Shown one piece after another: positions 7,152 to 15,431 of a stretch of 64,000 bases of DNA. The stretch's first letter is position 1; every line of letters starts with the position of its first letter. The notes beneath the pieces are model-generated. The model worked only from the letters and a program-made list of their open reading frames with translations. It was not told where the DNA came from and did not search any database. The stretch is from SHLQ01 sp964451305 (GTDB taxonomy: Bacteria > Actinomycetota > Acidimicrobiia > Acidimicrobiales > SHLQ01): NCBI GenBank assembly GCA_964451305.1, contig CAYVHV010000001.1, positions 112,864-176,863 on the forward strand, read 5' to 3'. A program made the position numbers and the translations under genes.

Positions 7152-9542
7152 TTACTTGGTGAGCGAGCCCCAGGCGCCGACTTTGTCACGCCAGACGTTG
7201 ATCGGGTTCATGTGCCGCAGCCACCACTCGGTCGTGGTGTGAGAGTCGCGTGCAGCGGCCGTTAGTTCTTTACTGACCTTCTCGGCCTCATCAGCGCTCT
7301 GCGCATCGATTTGTCCGCCTGAGTAGGTGGCGGTATCGATCGTCTTTGCAAGCGTCCGTAGCGACGTTGCCGCCGTCGGGTTCTGAGAAGAGACACGAGC
7401 AGCCACTTCGCGGGCGGTGTCACTACCGGAGACTGGAATGCCGAGTAGCTGCACTGCGGACTTCGAGTTGTTCCACGCCAAGCCAACCCGCTGACGCGGA
7501 TCAGCAGTCGCCGCAGAACGTGCTCGAGACGCTCGCCACTGGCCGTAGAGCAGCGGCGACATCAGCAGCAGCACGACCGCGAACGCAATCGCGAGCCATC
7601 TCGAGACCGCAGCGACAACTCCAGCGGGGGTGCCGCCGATGACCTCGGTCGTTATCTCGTCGGAGCCTTGAGGCTGCCCGACCTCAGGGACCGTTGTTGG
7701 CGTAGGGCCAGCGATGTTTGGATCGACCGTCGTTGGAGGAGTGGCAGCAGGAGCAGCACCACCTTGTTCTTCCTCTTCCTCGGGTTGTTCCTCAGGAGAG
7801 GTGGGTTGGTCACCTTCCTGGGCTTCTTGGAAGCCGGTGTACGCCTCGTCGCCAGGGCCGCCACGGCCAGGGGTTGGTTCAAAGCGGAGCCAGCCAACGC
7901 CGTCGAGCCATACCTCGGGCCAGGCGTGAGCGTGCTTGCCAGTCACGATGTACTCGTTGGTCGTCTCATCGAAGTCGCCGGGGGTGAACCCAACCGCTAC
8001 CCGCGATGGCAGGCCGATAGCCCGGGCCATAGCAGCGAACGAACCAGCGAACTGTTCGCAATAACCAGCGTGCACTTCAAACAAGAAGTTCTCGATCTGA
8101 GAGTCGCCGTGGCCACTCTGCACGTCGAGGCTGTAGCTAAACAACGATGGGTCACGGAAGAAGTTCTGTAGCGCGAGAGCCTTGTCGTAGGGGGTCTCGG
8201 CAGCAGCGTCGGCGATGACCGTCTCCGCGAGGTCGATGACCCGGGGGCTGAAGTCCGATGGAAGTTCGAGGTAGCGGTCGGCAATCTCGCCGGGGATCTC
8301 GCTGCTTGCGTTTCGAATCGTCTCAACGCCCGCAGCGTCTCGCAGCGGAACCCGGCTGAGGAGGGTGTATTGGAGTCCGTCGCTGTTCTCGGTTTCGCGG
8401 TTAACGATGAGCGTTCCGGAATCGGACTCATATTCCAACTCGATATCGGCCGGTGCGTTGACGATCTCGGTTGGCTCGTAGGCGGCAGGAAGCCAGATCT
8501 GGGCGAGCGCACCGACGTCGAAGGTCTGCTCGATGGTCTGGACGGTCGTCCCATCGGGAAGGTTGCCTTCGAGACCGCCGCTCGCACCCTCGAATGATCC
8601 TCGTGATCGCCAAATCTGCCCGTCGAACACGTCGAGCGATGTCAGTCGCCAGTAGTCACGGGTTGGAGATTGGACTCGGAAGACCTCGACATCGGGCTGG
8701 TCGACCAGTCGTGACTGGATATCGACAAGCGGAGATAGCACGACACGTGGTTCTTCGGGGTCGTCCCATGTTGTTGGATCGAAGTTCTCGATCGGTGGTT
8801 CGTCGTATCCGGGGAGTGCCTGGGCAACGCTGACGCCGCCGACCAAGGTCACGACGAGGATGGCGCCACCAACGCGCAACAGGGATCGTTGACCACGTTC
8901 GGCCGCTCCCTCACCAAGCCACGCCCCCGAGCGAGCGGTTTCGCTCGAGCGGTGGAACAAGATGACGAGCATCGCCGCGAGAACGAGGGCGCCCGTTGTG
9001 ATGACTCGCTGATCATCGGTGGCGAAGAAGGCACCGAAGACAAATACAGCGAATCCAGGAATCAACGACTCGATCGGGGATTGGAGGCGAAACGCAGCCC
9101 AATCGGCCAGAAACGCGACCGTCCACATGACGATCGCAACAAGAAGCAAGAAGGGTGCGGTGACGTCGGCGGGAGCGGAGACGCTCTGGAATTGTTCCCA
9201 CGCAAGCGAAATGTCTGTGCCGTAGCCGCGGAGTGCATCGCCACCGATCTGGACGTCGCCAGCAATGGTGGTAGGTGGAAAGAGCAGCCACGCGGTCACG
9301 GCGAACCCAGCGATCGATGCTGAGGCAGCGGCGAGAAGGCCACCGCCCGCCCAGCGGACCGCAATCGCCACGACATGACTCGCAATGGCGACGGTGGCGA
9401 TTGGAACCAAGAAGCTCAGGTCGGCAAACAACCTGGCGAAGCCGAAGACCACGGCCACAGAAAAGGCCATGATGGCGAGTTCGGCACCGACGTCGAACGC
9501 CGAGTTTGGTACGCGGCGGACGTCTTTGCTGCGCTTCAGCAT
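7152..9542 (-). CDS. Transglutaminase-like membrane protein (TgpA type)
   Basis: 796 residues. The N-terminal DUF3488-like region has six or so membrane helices (about 1-240). An extracytoplasmic region then carries a transglutaminase core with the catalytic Cys in AGYCEQFAGSF and His in GKHAHAWPEVW, the latter followed by GWLRFEPTPGRG. An acidic Pro/Glu/Thr-rich linker leads to a final helix and a cytoplasmic DUF4129-like tail. It is the last gene of a moxR-DUF58-transglutaminase set, a conserved arrangement. Related proteins act on envelope proteins outside the membrane, but no substrate can be named here. 141 bp separate it from the DUF58 gene, so it may also have its own promoter. Confidence 0.88.
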   Translation of the reverse strand: MLKRSKDVRRVPNSAFDVGAELAIMAFSVAVVFGFARLFADLSFLVPIATVAIASHVVAIAVRWAGGGLLAAASASIAGFAVTAWLLFPPTTIAGDVQIGGDALRGYGTDISLAWEQFQSVSAPADVTAPFLLLVAIVMWTVAFLADWAAFRLQSPIESLIPGFAVFVFGAFFATDDQRVITTGALVLAAMLVILFHRSSETARSGAWLGEGAAERGQRSLLRVGGAILVVTLVGGVSVAQALPGYDEPPIENFDPTTWDDPEEPRVVLSPLVDIQSRLVDQPDVEVFRVQSPTRDYWRLTSLDVFDGQIWRSRGSFEGASGGLEGNLPDGTTVQTIEQTFDVGALAQIWLPAAYEPTEIVNAPADIELEYESDSGTLIVNRETENSDGLQYTLLSRVPLRDAAGVETIRNASSEIPGEIADRYLELPSDFSPRVIDLAETVIADAAAETPYDKALALQNFFRDPSLFSYSLDVQSGHGDSQIENFLFEVHAGYCEQFAGSFAAMARAIGLPSRVAVGFTPGDFDETTNEYIVTGKHAHAWPEVWLDGVGWLRFEPTPGRGGPGDEAYTGFQEAQEGDQPTSPEEQPEEEEEQGGAAPAATPPTTVDPNIAGPTPTTVPEVGQPQGSDEITTEVIGGTPAGVVAAVSRWLAIAFAVVLLLMSPLLYGQWRASRARSAATADPRQRVGLAWNNSKSAVQLLGIPVSGSDTAREVAARVSSQNPTAATSLRTLAKTIDTATYSGGQIDAQSADEAEKVSKELTAAARDSHTTTEWWLRHMNPINVWRDKVGAWGSLTK

Positions 9543-9683
9543 TGCGAACCCCCTACGTGCGCGGCCATCCCAGATTCAAGAGCCAAATTCATTACTTTCC
9601 AGCCTGACAGCAAATGCCGCTCCTGTCGTTGAGTTCGGGCAAGCTCTTGGGCAATCTTTACCCGGTGTGAGCCAGTGATTTCG

Positions 9684-10856
9684 TTATCGCCGTCCAGATG
9701 ACGAGAGCAAGGTGGTGATCGCTCCGGTCCACACCGATGCAAGGTCTTCGAGCCGTCCGAGCTTTATCTGGATCTCTCCGCTCATCGCATGAGCGTCGCT
9801 TGGGGTGCGTGCGAGCGAATCGTCCCATGACGAAGGGTCGAGCGAGATGAACATGACTCGTCCGTACGAGCCGAGCTCGGTTCGCCCGATCGTTGGCGAT
9901 GGGCCGGTCACAACAACGACGGCGCCCTGGGCGTCCCGTGGGATAACTCCGCCCGAGTTCTCGTCGACCGCTTCGACGATGGCGAGAATGCTCAGCGCCT
10001 TTTCGACCCCAGCGGAGCCGAGCACAAATCCGGTGTCGCGACCGTCGCTGGTGAGTAGCCGGAACGGGTCGGTGCGTTTGCGCATCGATGCGAGGATCGA
10101 TCCTGCCACCGATGCTGCGGTGTCGACCGCTCGTTCGCTATCGAGGGATGCATTGTCGAGGACGACGGTCAGGTGGTTTTGGGTTGGAGCCTCGTCCTCA
10201 CGGACAATGAGGTCGTCATGGCGGGCTGACGCCGGCCAGTTGATTCGGCGAATATCGTCGCCGGGAACGTATTGGCGCAGCGCGTGAAATTCTTCGCTTC
10301 GTCCCCCGAGAAACTCCGGTGTGTCCGACATCGAACGACGCTCGGTCGCAGGTGATGGTGGGGCAGGGGGGAGCGGCACGATCTCGGGATACACCACCAG
10401 CTGGCCCACGCTCGACGCAGAGAATCGTCGGGTCGCTAGACCAAAGGGGTCGATCGCTTCGAAGTCAGCGGGCCCAACGTTGACGATGCCTCGACGCTCG
10501 GTCGGCAGACGGTAGGCGGCTCGGGAAACCTCATCGTTCTTCAACGGGCTCACGAGCAGCTGTGCCCCGGACGTGCCTTGGACCTGGTCGGTCAAGCGCA
10601 TCACTGGGGTCTTCGACGGTCCGTTTCGGATCGCGAGCTCAACGCGGCCAACCGAACCCACATGCAATCGGGCGGGGGTGACGGTACGTCCAACGGCGAG
10701 GCGAAGCGGGCGCATTACCGCCATGACGATCGCTATCAGGGCGAGGGTCAACAGGGCCGTGCCGATGATGTAGAGCTCGGCGAGGCCAAAAAGGCGGCCG
10801 GCGACGATCGTCAGGCCGCCAAAGATGACGCACAGCCAGCCGCGGACCGTAGGCAT
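9684..10856 (-). CDS. DUF58 domain protein
   Basis: 390 residues. Two N-terminal membrane helices (about 7-50) are followed by the DUF58 signature GDDIRRINWPASARHDDL and a von Willebrand A-like C-terminal part. Its ATG directly abuts the stop of the moxR gene, so the two are co-transcribed. DUF58 proteins are partners of MoxR ATPases, thought to act in metal-dependent assembly or maturation of protein complexes. The specific role is unknown. Confidence 0.88.
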   Translation of the reverse strand: MPTVRGWLCVIFGGLTIVAGRLFGLAELYIIGTALLTLALIAIVMAVMRPLRLAVGRTVTPARLHVGSVGRVELAIRNGPSKTPVMRLTDQVQGTSGAQLLVSPLKNDEVSRAAYRLPTERRGIVNVGPADFEAIDPFGLATRRFSASSVGQLVVYPEIVPLPPAPPSPATERRSMSDTPEFLGGRSEEFHALRQYVPGDDIRRINWPASARHDDLIVREDEAPTQNHLTVVLDNASLDSERAVDTAASVAGSILASMRKRTDPFRLLTSDGRDTGFVLGSAGVEKALSILAIVEAVDENSGGVIPRDAQGAVVVVTGPSPTIGRTELGSYGRVMFISLDPSSWDDSLARTPSDAHAMSGEIQIKLGRLEDLASVWTGAITTLLSSSGRR

Positions 10857-11834
10857 CTATTGTCCGATGCTCGGGATCGGGACCGATGCAACAACCTCAT
10901 CGATGAGGTGCTCGGCGCTCAGGCCGCTGAGTTGTGACTCGGGAGTGAGCATGACGCGATGTGCAAGCACCGGGCGAGCGAGGGCTTTCACATCGTCGGG
11001 GATGACAAATGCCCGACCCGATGCGGCGGCGAGCGCTCGAGAGACGCGTTGCATGCTCAGAATTGCTCGAGGCGAGAGTCCGAGCCGCAACCCGTGGTGG
11101 GTGCGGGTGGCGGTCGCAATGTCGAGCAGATAGTTCTTCAACTCGGGGGCAACGTGGACCGACGCGAGGGCGTTGGTCATCATGATGACGTCCTGGGGTG
11201 TTACCGACGCCGTGAGATTGTCGATCGGGGGAGTCGTTGCTTCACCCTGCTGGTCGAGGATCTGCAGTTCGGCTTCGCGGTCGGGATAGCCGAGCGACAG
11301 CTTCATGAGAAAGCGATCGAGCTGACTTTCCGGGAGGGGATACGTGCCTTCGTGGTCGAGCGGGTTCTGCGTGGCGATCACCATGAACGGTCCCGCCAAC
11401 GCGTGCGTGTCTCGGTCGACCGTGACGGTTCGCTCCGCCATAGCTTCGAGCAAGGCCGACTGTGTTTTTGGCGATGCTCGGTTGATCTCGTCCGCGAGAA
11501 CAATGTTGGCAAAGACTGCGCCAGGGCGGAACTCGAACTCGCCGGAGCCACGGTTCCACAACGACATGCCAACGACGTCTGCGGGGAGGAGGTCGGGGGT
11601 GAACTGAATACGCCCGCTCGTTCCCCCGACCGTGGTCGAGATCGCTTTGGCCAGGGTCGTCTTACCAAGCCCGGGAGAGTCCTCTAATAGGACATGGCCT
11701 TCGGCGATCATCGACAGTACGGCGAGCTGAACCACGTCGTGCTTTCCGCGGATGACCGACTCGATGTTTTCGACGATGGACCGAAACAGAACAGAGAATG
11801 TTTCGGGCCGAGTTTGTTGGGGGGCAGTGGTCAC
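10857..11834 (-). CDS. MoxR-family AAA+ ATPase
   Basis: 325 residues with Walker A in DSPGLGKTTLAK, Walker B in IVLADEINRASP, sensor region IATQNPLDHEG and a C-terminal lid with SPRAILSMQR. The GTG at 11834 is preferred over the upstream TTG at 11864 because AGGAG stands 7 nt in front of it. A chaperone-like ATPase that works with the DUF58 and transglutaminase neighbours. It heads the three-gene set. Confidence 0.9.
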   Translation of the reverse strand: MTTAPQQTRPETFSVLFRSIVENIESVIRGKHDVVQLAVLSMIAEGHVLLEDSPGLGKTTLAKAISTTVGGTSGRIQFTPDLLPADVVGMSLWNRGSGEFEFRPGAVFANIVLADEINRASPKTQSALLEAMAERTVTVDRDTHALAGPFMVIATQNPLDHEGTYPLPESQLDRFLMKLSLGYPDREAELQILDQQGEATTPPIDNLTASVTPQDVIMMTNALASVHVAPELKNYLLDIATATRTHHGLRLGLSPRAILSMQRVSRALAAASGRAFVIPDDVKALARPVLAHRVMLTPESQLSGLSAEHLIDEVVASVPIPSIGQ

Positions 11835-11944
11835 CCGGTAGCTCCTCGATTTGAGCGTTGCCAATGATCAGCAGCGACAGAGCACATGGGCTCTGCCATC
11901 GCACTTCAAGAGTACCGGACGTGGAGCCTCGGGTTGGTCGCCAA

Positions 11945-11950
11945 TAGGAT
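11945..11950 (+). promoter_or_regulatory. Candidate -10 box of the small gene at 11958
   Basis: TAGGAT ends 7 nt before the GTG start, fitting a leaderless transcript. No Shine-Dalgarno sequence lies between. Confidence 0.4.
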
Positions 11951-11957
11951 TTGGCTC

Positions 11958-12203
11958 GTGAATTGGATGATCGGAAATGCAGTGGCGCTAGCGAAGCGGC
12001 CTGATTTGTGGCGAACTACGGCCCGAATCGCCCGGGTGCACGCCCCAGACGGCTGGTGGAAAGAAAAGCCTTACCTTCCAATTCCGGACGACTCGTGGAT
12101 GGATTTTCGCCTCGAAACAGCGTTTGCTGATTCCGACGCGCACCCCGAACCGGATCAATTCATCGAGTATCTCGAATGGGCAAAGAGCTGGAAGTATCTC
12201 TGA
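11958..12203 (+). CDS. Small conserved hypothetical protein
   Basis: 81 residues, rich in Trp and Pro, with the core ALAKRPDLW, APDGWWKEKPYLPIPDDSW and FIEYLEWAKSW. I recognise this as a small conserved protein of actinobacteria with no assigned function. No signal peptide or clear membrane helix. The GTG at 11958 is chosen because a TAGGAT box ends 7 nt before it; the ATG three codons later is an alternative. It is convergent with the lipoate-ligase-like gene across an assembly gap. Confidence 0.6.
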   Translation: MNWMIGNAVALAKRPDLWRTTARIARVHAPDGWWKEKPYLPIPDDSWMDFRLETAFADSDAHPEPDQFIEYLEWAKSWKYL

Positions 12204-12213
12204 GCCTGTGCTG

Positions 12214-12349
12214 CTGAACTGACGGTGCTGCNNNNNNNNNNNNNNNNNNNNNNNNNNNNNNNNNNNNNNNNNNNNNNNNNNNNNNNNNNNNNNNNNNNNN
12301 NNNNNNNNNNNNNNNNNNNNNNNNNNNNNNNCTGAACTGACGGTGCTGC
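12214..12349. repeat. 17-bp tandem repeat spanning an assembly gap
   Basis: The unit TGAACTGACGGTGCTGC occurs at 12215-12231 and 12333-12349, each copy directly against the gap, and the left copy is preceded by GTGCTGC. The true copy number is hidden by the N run at 12232-12331. It lies at the 3' ends of two convergent genes. Confidence 0.6.
12232..12331. other. Assembly gap of 100 N
   Basis: Placeholder gap; 18 bases (CTGAACTGACGGTGCTGC) are repeated on both sides. Confidence 0.97.
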
Positions 12350-12352
12350 AGG

Positions 12353-13021
12353 TCAGCCGATCGTCTGAAGCTCGTCGGTTACGGCGTCCATGATCTCGGT
12401 GGGGGAGTGAGGGATCCCGAACGCAGCATGTTCGAGGTCTGCGGCTGCTCGGGCGCGGTCTGTGCCGGGCACGTCGAGGAATTGGGCGTGTTGCTCGCCA
12501 TCCCAGCGCCGCAGAATCGCAACCTGAATCCGTGACGCCTGCCGGGTTCGTCGCTGTGACATGCCGACAAGCTTTTTGCCGTCGACGGTCAGCTCTCCGG
12601 GCCCGAGGCTCGCAAAGCAGATCTTTCTCGACCACTCGTTGCTGACCAGGCGGCCCGTATGACGTTCTGTTTCGACATCGAGGGAGCGCAGCGCCCGCTG
12701 GCATGCAGTTCCTAACCAGTCGAAAGAGCGCCCAACATCGGCGTCCCAAAGGGGATCGGTCGACGGGAGCACGATATCGAACCAGACGAGGTCGTCGAAA
12801 CTGACGAGGACAGCGCCCCCACCGCTCCGTCGCGACGTCAGTCCAATGCCAGCAGAACGGAGCGCATCGTGGTCAACGTCGTTCGCCGACTGGCTACTGC
12901 CCAATACGAGGGTGGGTTCTGCGCTGAGCTGCGGAACCCAAAGCGACCGCTCCGCAGTATCGAAGGCCCGCGCATGGAAGTCGCCAGGGTCTTCGTAAAT
13001 GGCCTGCGGGTCGAAGCTCAT
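12353..13021 (-). CDS. Lipoate-protein ligase A-like (BPL/LplA/LipB fold) protein
   Basis: 222 residues. RRSGGGAVLV matches the RRxGGGxV ligand-binding motif of the biotinyl/lipoyl transferase fold, and DGKKLVGMSQRRTR supplies the catalytic Lys region. It is shorter than full LplA (about 340) and lacks the accessory C-terminal domain, so it may be an amidotransferase or a stand-alone catalytic domain. Substrate not certain: lipoyl or octanoyl transfer is likely, biotin less so. Its promoter appears to be a TAGGCT box 6 nt upstream. No lipoyl-accepting protein gene lies nearby. Confidence 0.7.
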   Translation of the reverse strand: MSFDPQAIYEDPGDFHARAFDTAERSLWVPQLSAEPTLVLGSSQSANDVDHDALRSAGIGLTSRRSGGGAVLVSFDDLVWFDIVLPSTDPLWDADVGRSFDWLGTACQRALRSLDVETERHTGRLVSNEWSRKICFASLGPGELTVDGKKLVGMSQRRTRQASRIQVAILRRWDGEQHAQFLDVPGTDRARAAADLEHAAFGIPHSPTEIMDAVTDELQTIG

Positions 13022-13027
13022 GACCTC

Positions 13028-13033
13028 AGCCTA
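13028..13033 (-). promoter_or_regulatory. Candidate -10 box of the lipoate-ligase-like gene
   Basis: TAGGCT on the minus strand ends 6 nt before the ATG at 13021; leaderless arrangement. Confidence 0.4.
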
Positions 13034-13302
13034 CGGACAGATCGTTGGCTGGCGAACCGGGGTGAGAGCAGCTCCCATCGGGAACGAATTGCACCCAAAG
13101 GCGAAAAAAGCTGGGTAGAGCTGACACTAGGTGTCCTCAGCTGACATTTTTGGAGCGTCGAGAAGTGATATCTATCTAAAATCTTGATAAATCAGGGATA
13201 TCTAGGACCATTTCTCTGGGTACAAGCGTTCGAGTCTAGTCCAATTTTTTGGGACTTCCACTCAATAATGGGATCGATTTGCCGAAAGTTGGCAAAAGAT
13301 GC

Positions 13303-13331
13303 TTGCCTAGTGGGGGCAGGTGTCATAAAGT
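13303..13331 (+). promoter_or_regulatory. Candidate mra promoter
   Basis: TTGCCT at 13303-13308 and TAAAGT at 13326-13331 are separated by exactly 17 nt. It overlaps the MraZ box array, so bound MraZ would block it. Confidence 0.45.
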
Positions 13332-13349
13332 GTCAACTCATGGAGTACG
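13310..13349 (+). promoter_or_regulatory. MraZ box array (operator)
   Basis: Four 10-bp steps begin GTGGG (13310), GTGTC (13320), GTGTC (13330) and ATGGA (13340). MraZ is known to bind GTGG-like repeats with 10-bp spacing upstream of its own gene. The array ends 36 bp before mraZ and overlaps the putative promoter, which fits autoregulation. Confidence 0.65.
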
Positions 13350-13385
13350 GCACCCCGCACACGAAACAGAACGAGGAGGAGAGCA

Positions 13386-13814
13386 GTGTTCGTCGACAAC
13401 TACGAGCGCTCCCTCGACTCGAAGTTCAGAATCGTGCTTCCGAAGAAGTTCCGTCTGGCGTTGGGACCTCAGGTCTTCCTCGCCCGTTCGGACAATTCCC
13501 TGGCCGTGTACTCCGAGGAACAGTTCAGGGAGACCAGCCAGCGATTAATCGACCTCGATCGAGCGGGGGAAATTCCTCGCCAAGTTCGGTTGGCTTTCGC
13601 AGCATCGACCGTCTCGGTCGAGCCGGACGACAAGACCGGGCGAATCACCCTTCCCCAGAAGTTGCGCGAGTACGCCAACCTGACCGACGAAGTGATCGTC
13701 GCGGGCGTACTCACCCATGTGGAGATTTGGGACAAAGCAGCGTTCGAGGCACTCGAGGAGTCGCACATCGACGTGGTGCAGCAGCAGTTCGAAGCCGGCG
13801 GATCATTCAACTAA
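13386..13814 (+). CDS. mraZ: Transcriptional regulator MraZ
   Basis: 142 residues with two SpoVT/AbrB-like (MraZ) repeats: SLDSKFRIVLPKKFR near the N-terminus and DKTGRITLPQKLREYA at about 80-95. It is the first gene of the division and cell-wall cluster and is expected to bind the boxes just upstream. The GTG start follows a strong GAGGAGGAGAG ribosome binding site. A 265-bp spacer with a structured RNA separates it from rsmH, unlike the tight spacing in the rest of the cluster. Confidence 0.95.
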   Translation: MFVDNYERSLDSKFRIVLPKKFRLALGPQVFLARSDNSLAVYSEEQFRETSQRLIDLDRAGEIPRQVRLAFAASTVSVEPDDKTGRITLPQKLREYANLTDEVIVAGVLTHVEIWDKAAFEALEESHIDVVQQQFEAGGSFN

Positions 13815-13856
13815 CGGAGAAGACCTAACAAGGACACAACACGAGCATCGCTCGTT

Positions 13857-13968
13857 CATTGACAGTCTCCCGATTGGCAGATGGAAGGCCCCTACTCCGC
13901 CCGCTTGCCATCAGCTCGATCAGGGGAGAAATCCTGACGTGCGCCCGCTGATCGGGGGACTGTCAATG
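13857..13968 (+). ncRNA. mraW-type structured leader RNA
   Basis: CATTGACAGTCTCCCGAT (13857-13874) pairs with ATCGGGGGACTGTCAATG (13951-13968) over all 18 positions, with a single U-G wobble. The 76-nt interior holds further stems: TGGCA / TGCCA and TCAGG / CCTGA. Position, size and architecture resemble the mraW RNA motif described upstream of mraW (rsmH) in actinobacteria. Probably a cis-acting element controlling the genes downstream of mraZ. The family assignment is from memory of its location and shape, not from a covariance search. Confidence 0.7.
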
Positions 13969-14079
13969 ACCGAGAGCAACACCCGCAACGCCCGGCGTGC
14001 ACGCTCTACCCATCGACCTCCTCGAAGCGATCGAGGATAGATGTTCCCGCAACACCTCTACTTCTGGCTGCCCTTTTTC

Positions 14080-15021
14080 ATGACGAACTCCAACACTTTC
14101 GATCACTCGCCGGTAATGGTTGAGCAGATCGCGGAGCTCGCGGCGGATTTGCCGACTGGGGTCTTTGCCGACCTCACCCTCGGCGGTGCTGGTCATGGAG
14201 TTGCGGTACTCGACGCCAACGATGATCTTTCACTGTTCGGTGTGGACCAAGACGATATGGCGCTGGCGGCTGCCGGAAGCCGATTGGCGCCATACGAGTC
14301 ACGAGCAACCTTGGTGAAGACTCGATTTGATGGTGCCGCCGACGCACTCCGAGACGCCGGCCACGACGAGGTGTCCGGCTTCCTCATGGACCTCGGTGTC
14401 TCATCGCCGCAACTCGACCTCGCCGAACGCGGCTTCAGCTACCGCAACGATGGCCCCCTCGACATGCGCATGGATACAACACAGGCGCAGACCGCTGCCG
14501 ATGTCGTCAACGGATATAGCGTGGGCGAGCTCATCGATGTTCTCGTGTCCTACGGCGACGAGCGGCACGCGAAGAGAATCGCGCACGCGATCGTCGACGG
14601 CCGCCCCTTTACCTCGACAGCGTCACTCGCCGAAACAATCGCCGGAGCGCTTCCCGCCGCCGTCCGCCGAAAGAGCACCGGCCACCCTGCCAAGCGTTCC
14701 TTTCAAGCAATCCGGATCGAGGTCAACGACGAGCTGGCCATCCTCGGCGACACCGTCGATTCGATGGTCGACATGCTCTCCGCCGGAGGTGCAGGCTTTG
14801 TCCTCACGTACCACTCGGGCGAAGACCGAATCGTGAAGGACCGTATGCGCCGCACGATCGAAGCGGGGGCTCTAGCGGGCATGGCGCCACAGTCGGACTA
14901 TCGGTGGCTTTGGCGCGGCGCTCGGACCCCAAGTGCCGATGAGGTCGAGGCAAACCAGCGGGCGCGCTCAGCCCGACTTCGCGCCATCACACGAGTTCCT
15001 GAGACAGCGGGTGTGTCGTGA
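14080..15021 (+). CDS. rsmH: 16S rRNA m4C1402 methyltransferase
   Basis: 313 residues. SAM-dependent methylation of 16S rRNA C1402. DHSPVMVEQI and FADLTLGGAGHG form the N-terminal and SAM-binding motifs, and GVSSPQLD, RGFSYRNDGPLDMRMD and RSFQAIRIEVN are family signatures. The ATG at 14080 is chosen because the family starts just before HxPVM; the upstream ATG at 14041 would add 13 unrelated residues. Its stop overlaps the ftsL GTG. Confidence 0.95.
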   Translation: MTNSNTFDHSPVMVEQIAELAADLPTGVFADLTLGGAGHGVAVLDANDDLSLFGVDQDDMALAAAGSRLAPYESRATLVKTRFDGAADALRDAGHDEVSGFLMDLGVSSPQLDLAERGFSYRNDGPLDMRMDTTQAQTAADVVNGYSVGELIDVLVSYGDERHAKRIAHAIVDGRPFTSTASLAETIAGALPAAVRRKSTGHPAKRSFQAIRIEVNDELAILGDTVDSMVDMLSAGGAGFVLTYHSGEDRIVKDRMRRTIEAGALAGMAPQSDYRWLWRGARTPSADEVEANQRARSARLRAITRVPETAGVS

Positions 15022-15431
15022 AGAAGAAATTTCCAATCTTGCAAAACCCATCCGGGGTGATGTTCCCGGTCGTTGCGGTCGTCGTCGTGTTTGGATCATT
15101 GCTCGGCATCGTCATCGTCCAAACCTTCATCGTGCAGAACCGTGTTCAGCTGGACACGATCAGCTCCGAACTCAGCGCGGAGCAAGCCTTGAACCAAGAA
15201 CTCCGACTCGAAGTGATCGAGCTTGAGTCGCCGGAACGAATTCTCGATACTGCGGTGCGCCGGCTCGGAATGATCCGCCCGGAAGAGCGCACGTACCTGC
15301 CGGGAATCGACCCGGACCTTCAAGCAATCCTGCAACCGCCAGCGACTGGCGACCCCTTTGGGCCAGCGCCATTGTCAGAAGAACTTGCCGAGCGGTTCGC
15401 GCTCGACGGTGACGAAGAGGTGGCGTCGTGA
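15018..15431 (+). CDS. ftsL: Cell division protein FtsL/DivIC-like
   Basis: 137 residues. A short basic cytoplasmic end (MKKKFPILQNP), one membrane helix (about 15-38), then a leucine-heptad coiled coil to about residue 80 and an acidic extracellular tail. A bitopic divisome protein that would pair with a DivIC-type partner and link FtsQ to FtsW/FtsI. GTG start overlapping the rsmH stop (GTGA), and its own stop overlaps the ftsI GTG. Assigned by topology and by position between rsmH and ftsI. Confidence 0.85.
   Translation: MKKKFPILQNPSGVMFPVVAVVVVFGSLLGIVIVQTFIVQNRVQLDTISSELSAEQALNQELRLEVIELESPERILDTAVRRLGMIRPEERTYLPGIDPDLQAILQPPATGDPFGPAPLSEELAERFALDGDEEVAS

Larger units (their letters stand above)
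13022..13385. other. Intergenic control region between the lipoate-ligase-like gene and mraZ
   Basis: 364 bp, AT-rich in its central part (13160-13290). It holds the divergent -10 box of the lipoate-ligase-like gene, a direct repeat GATATCTA at about 13167 and 13197, and the mra promoter with MraZ boxes. No further gene is visible. Confidence 0.6.
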
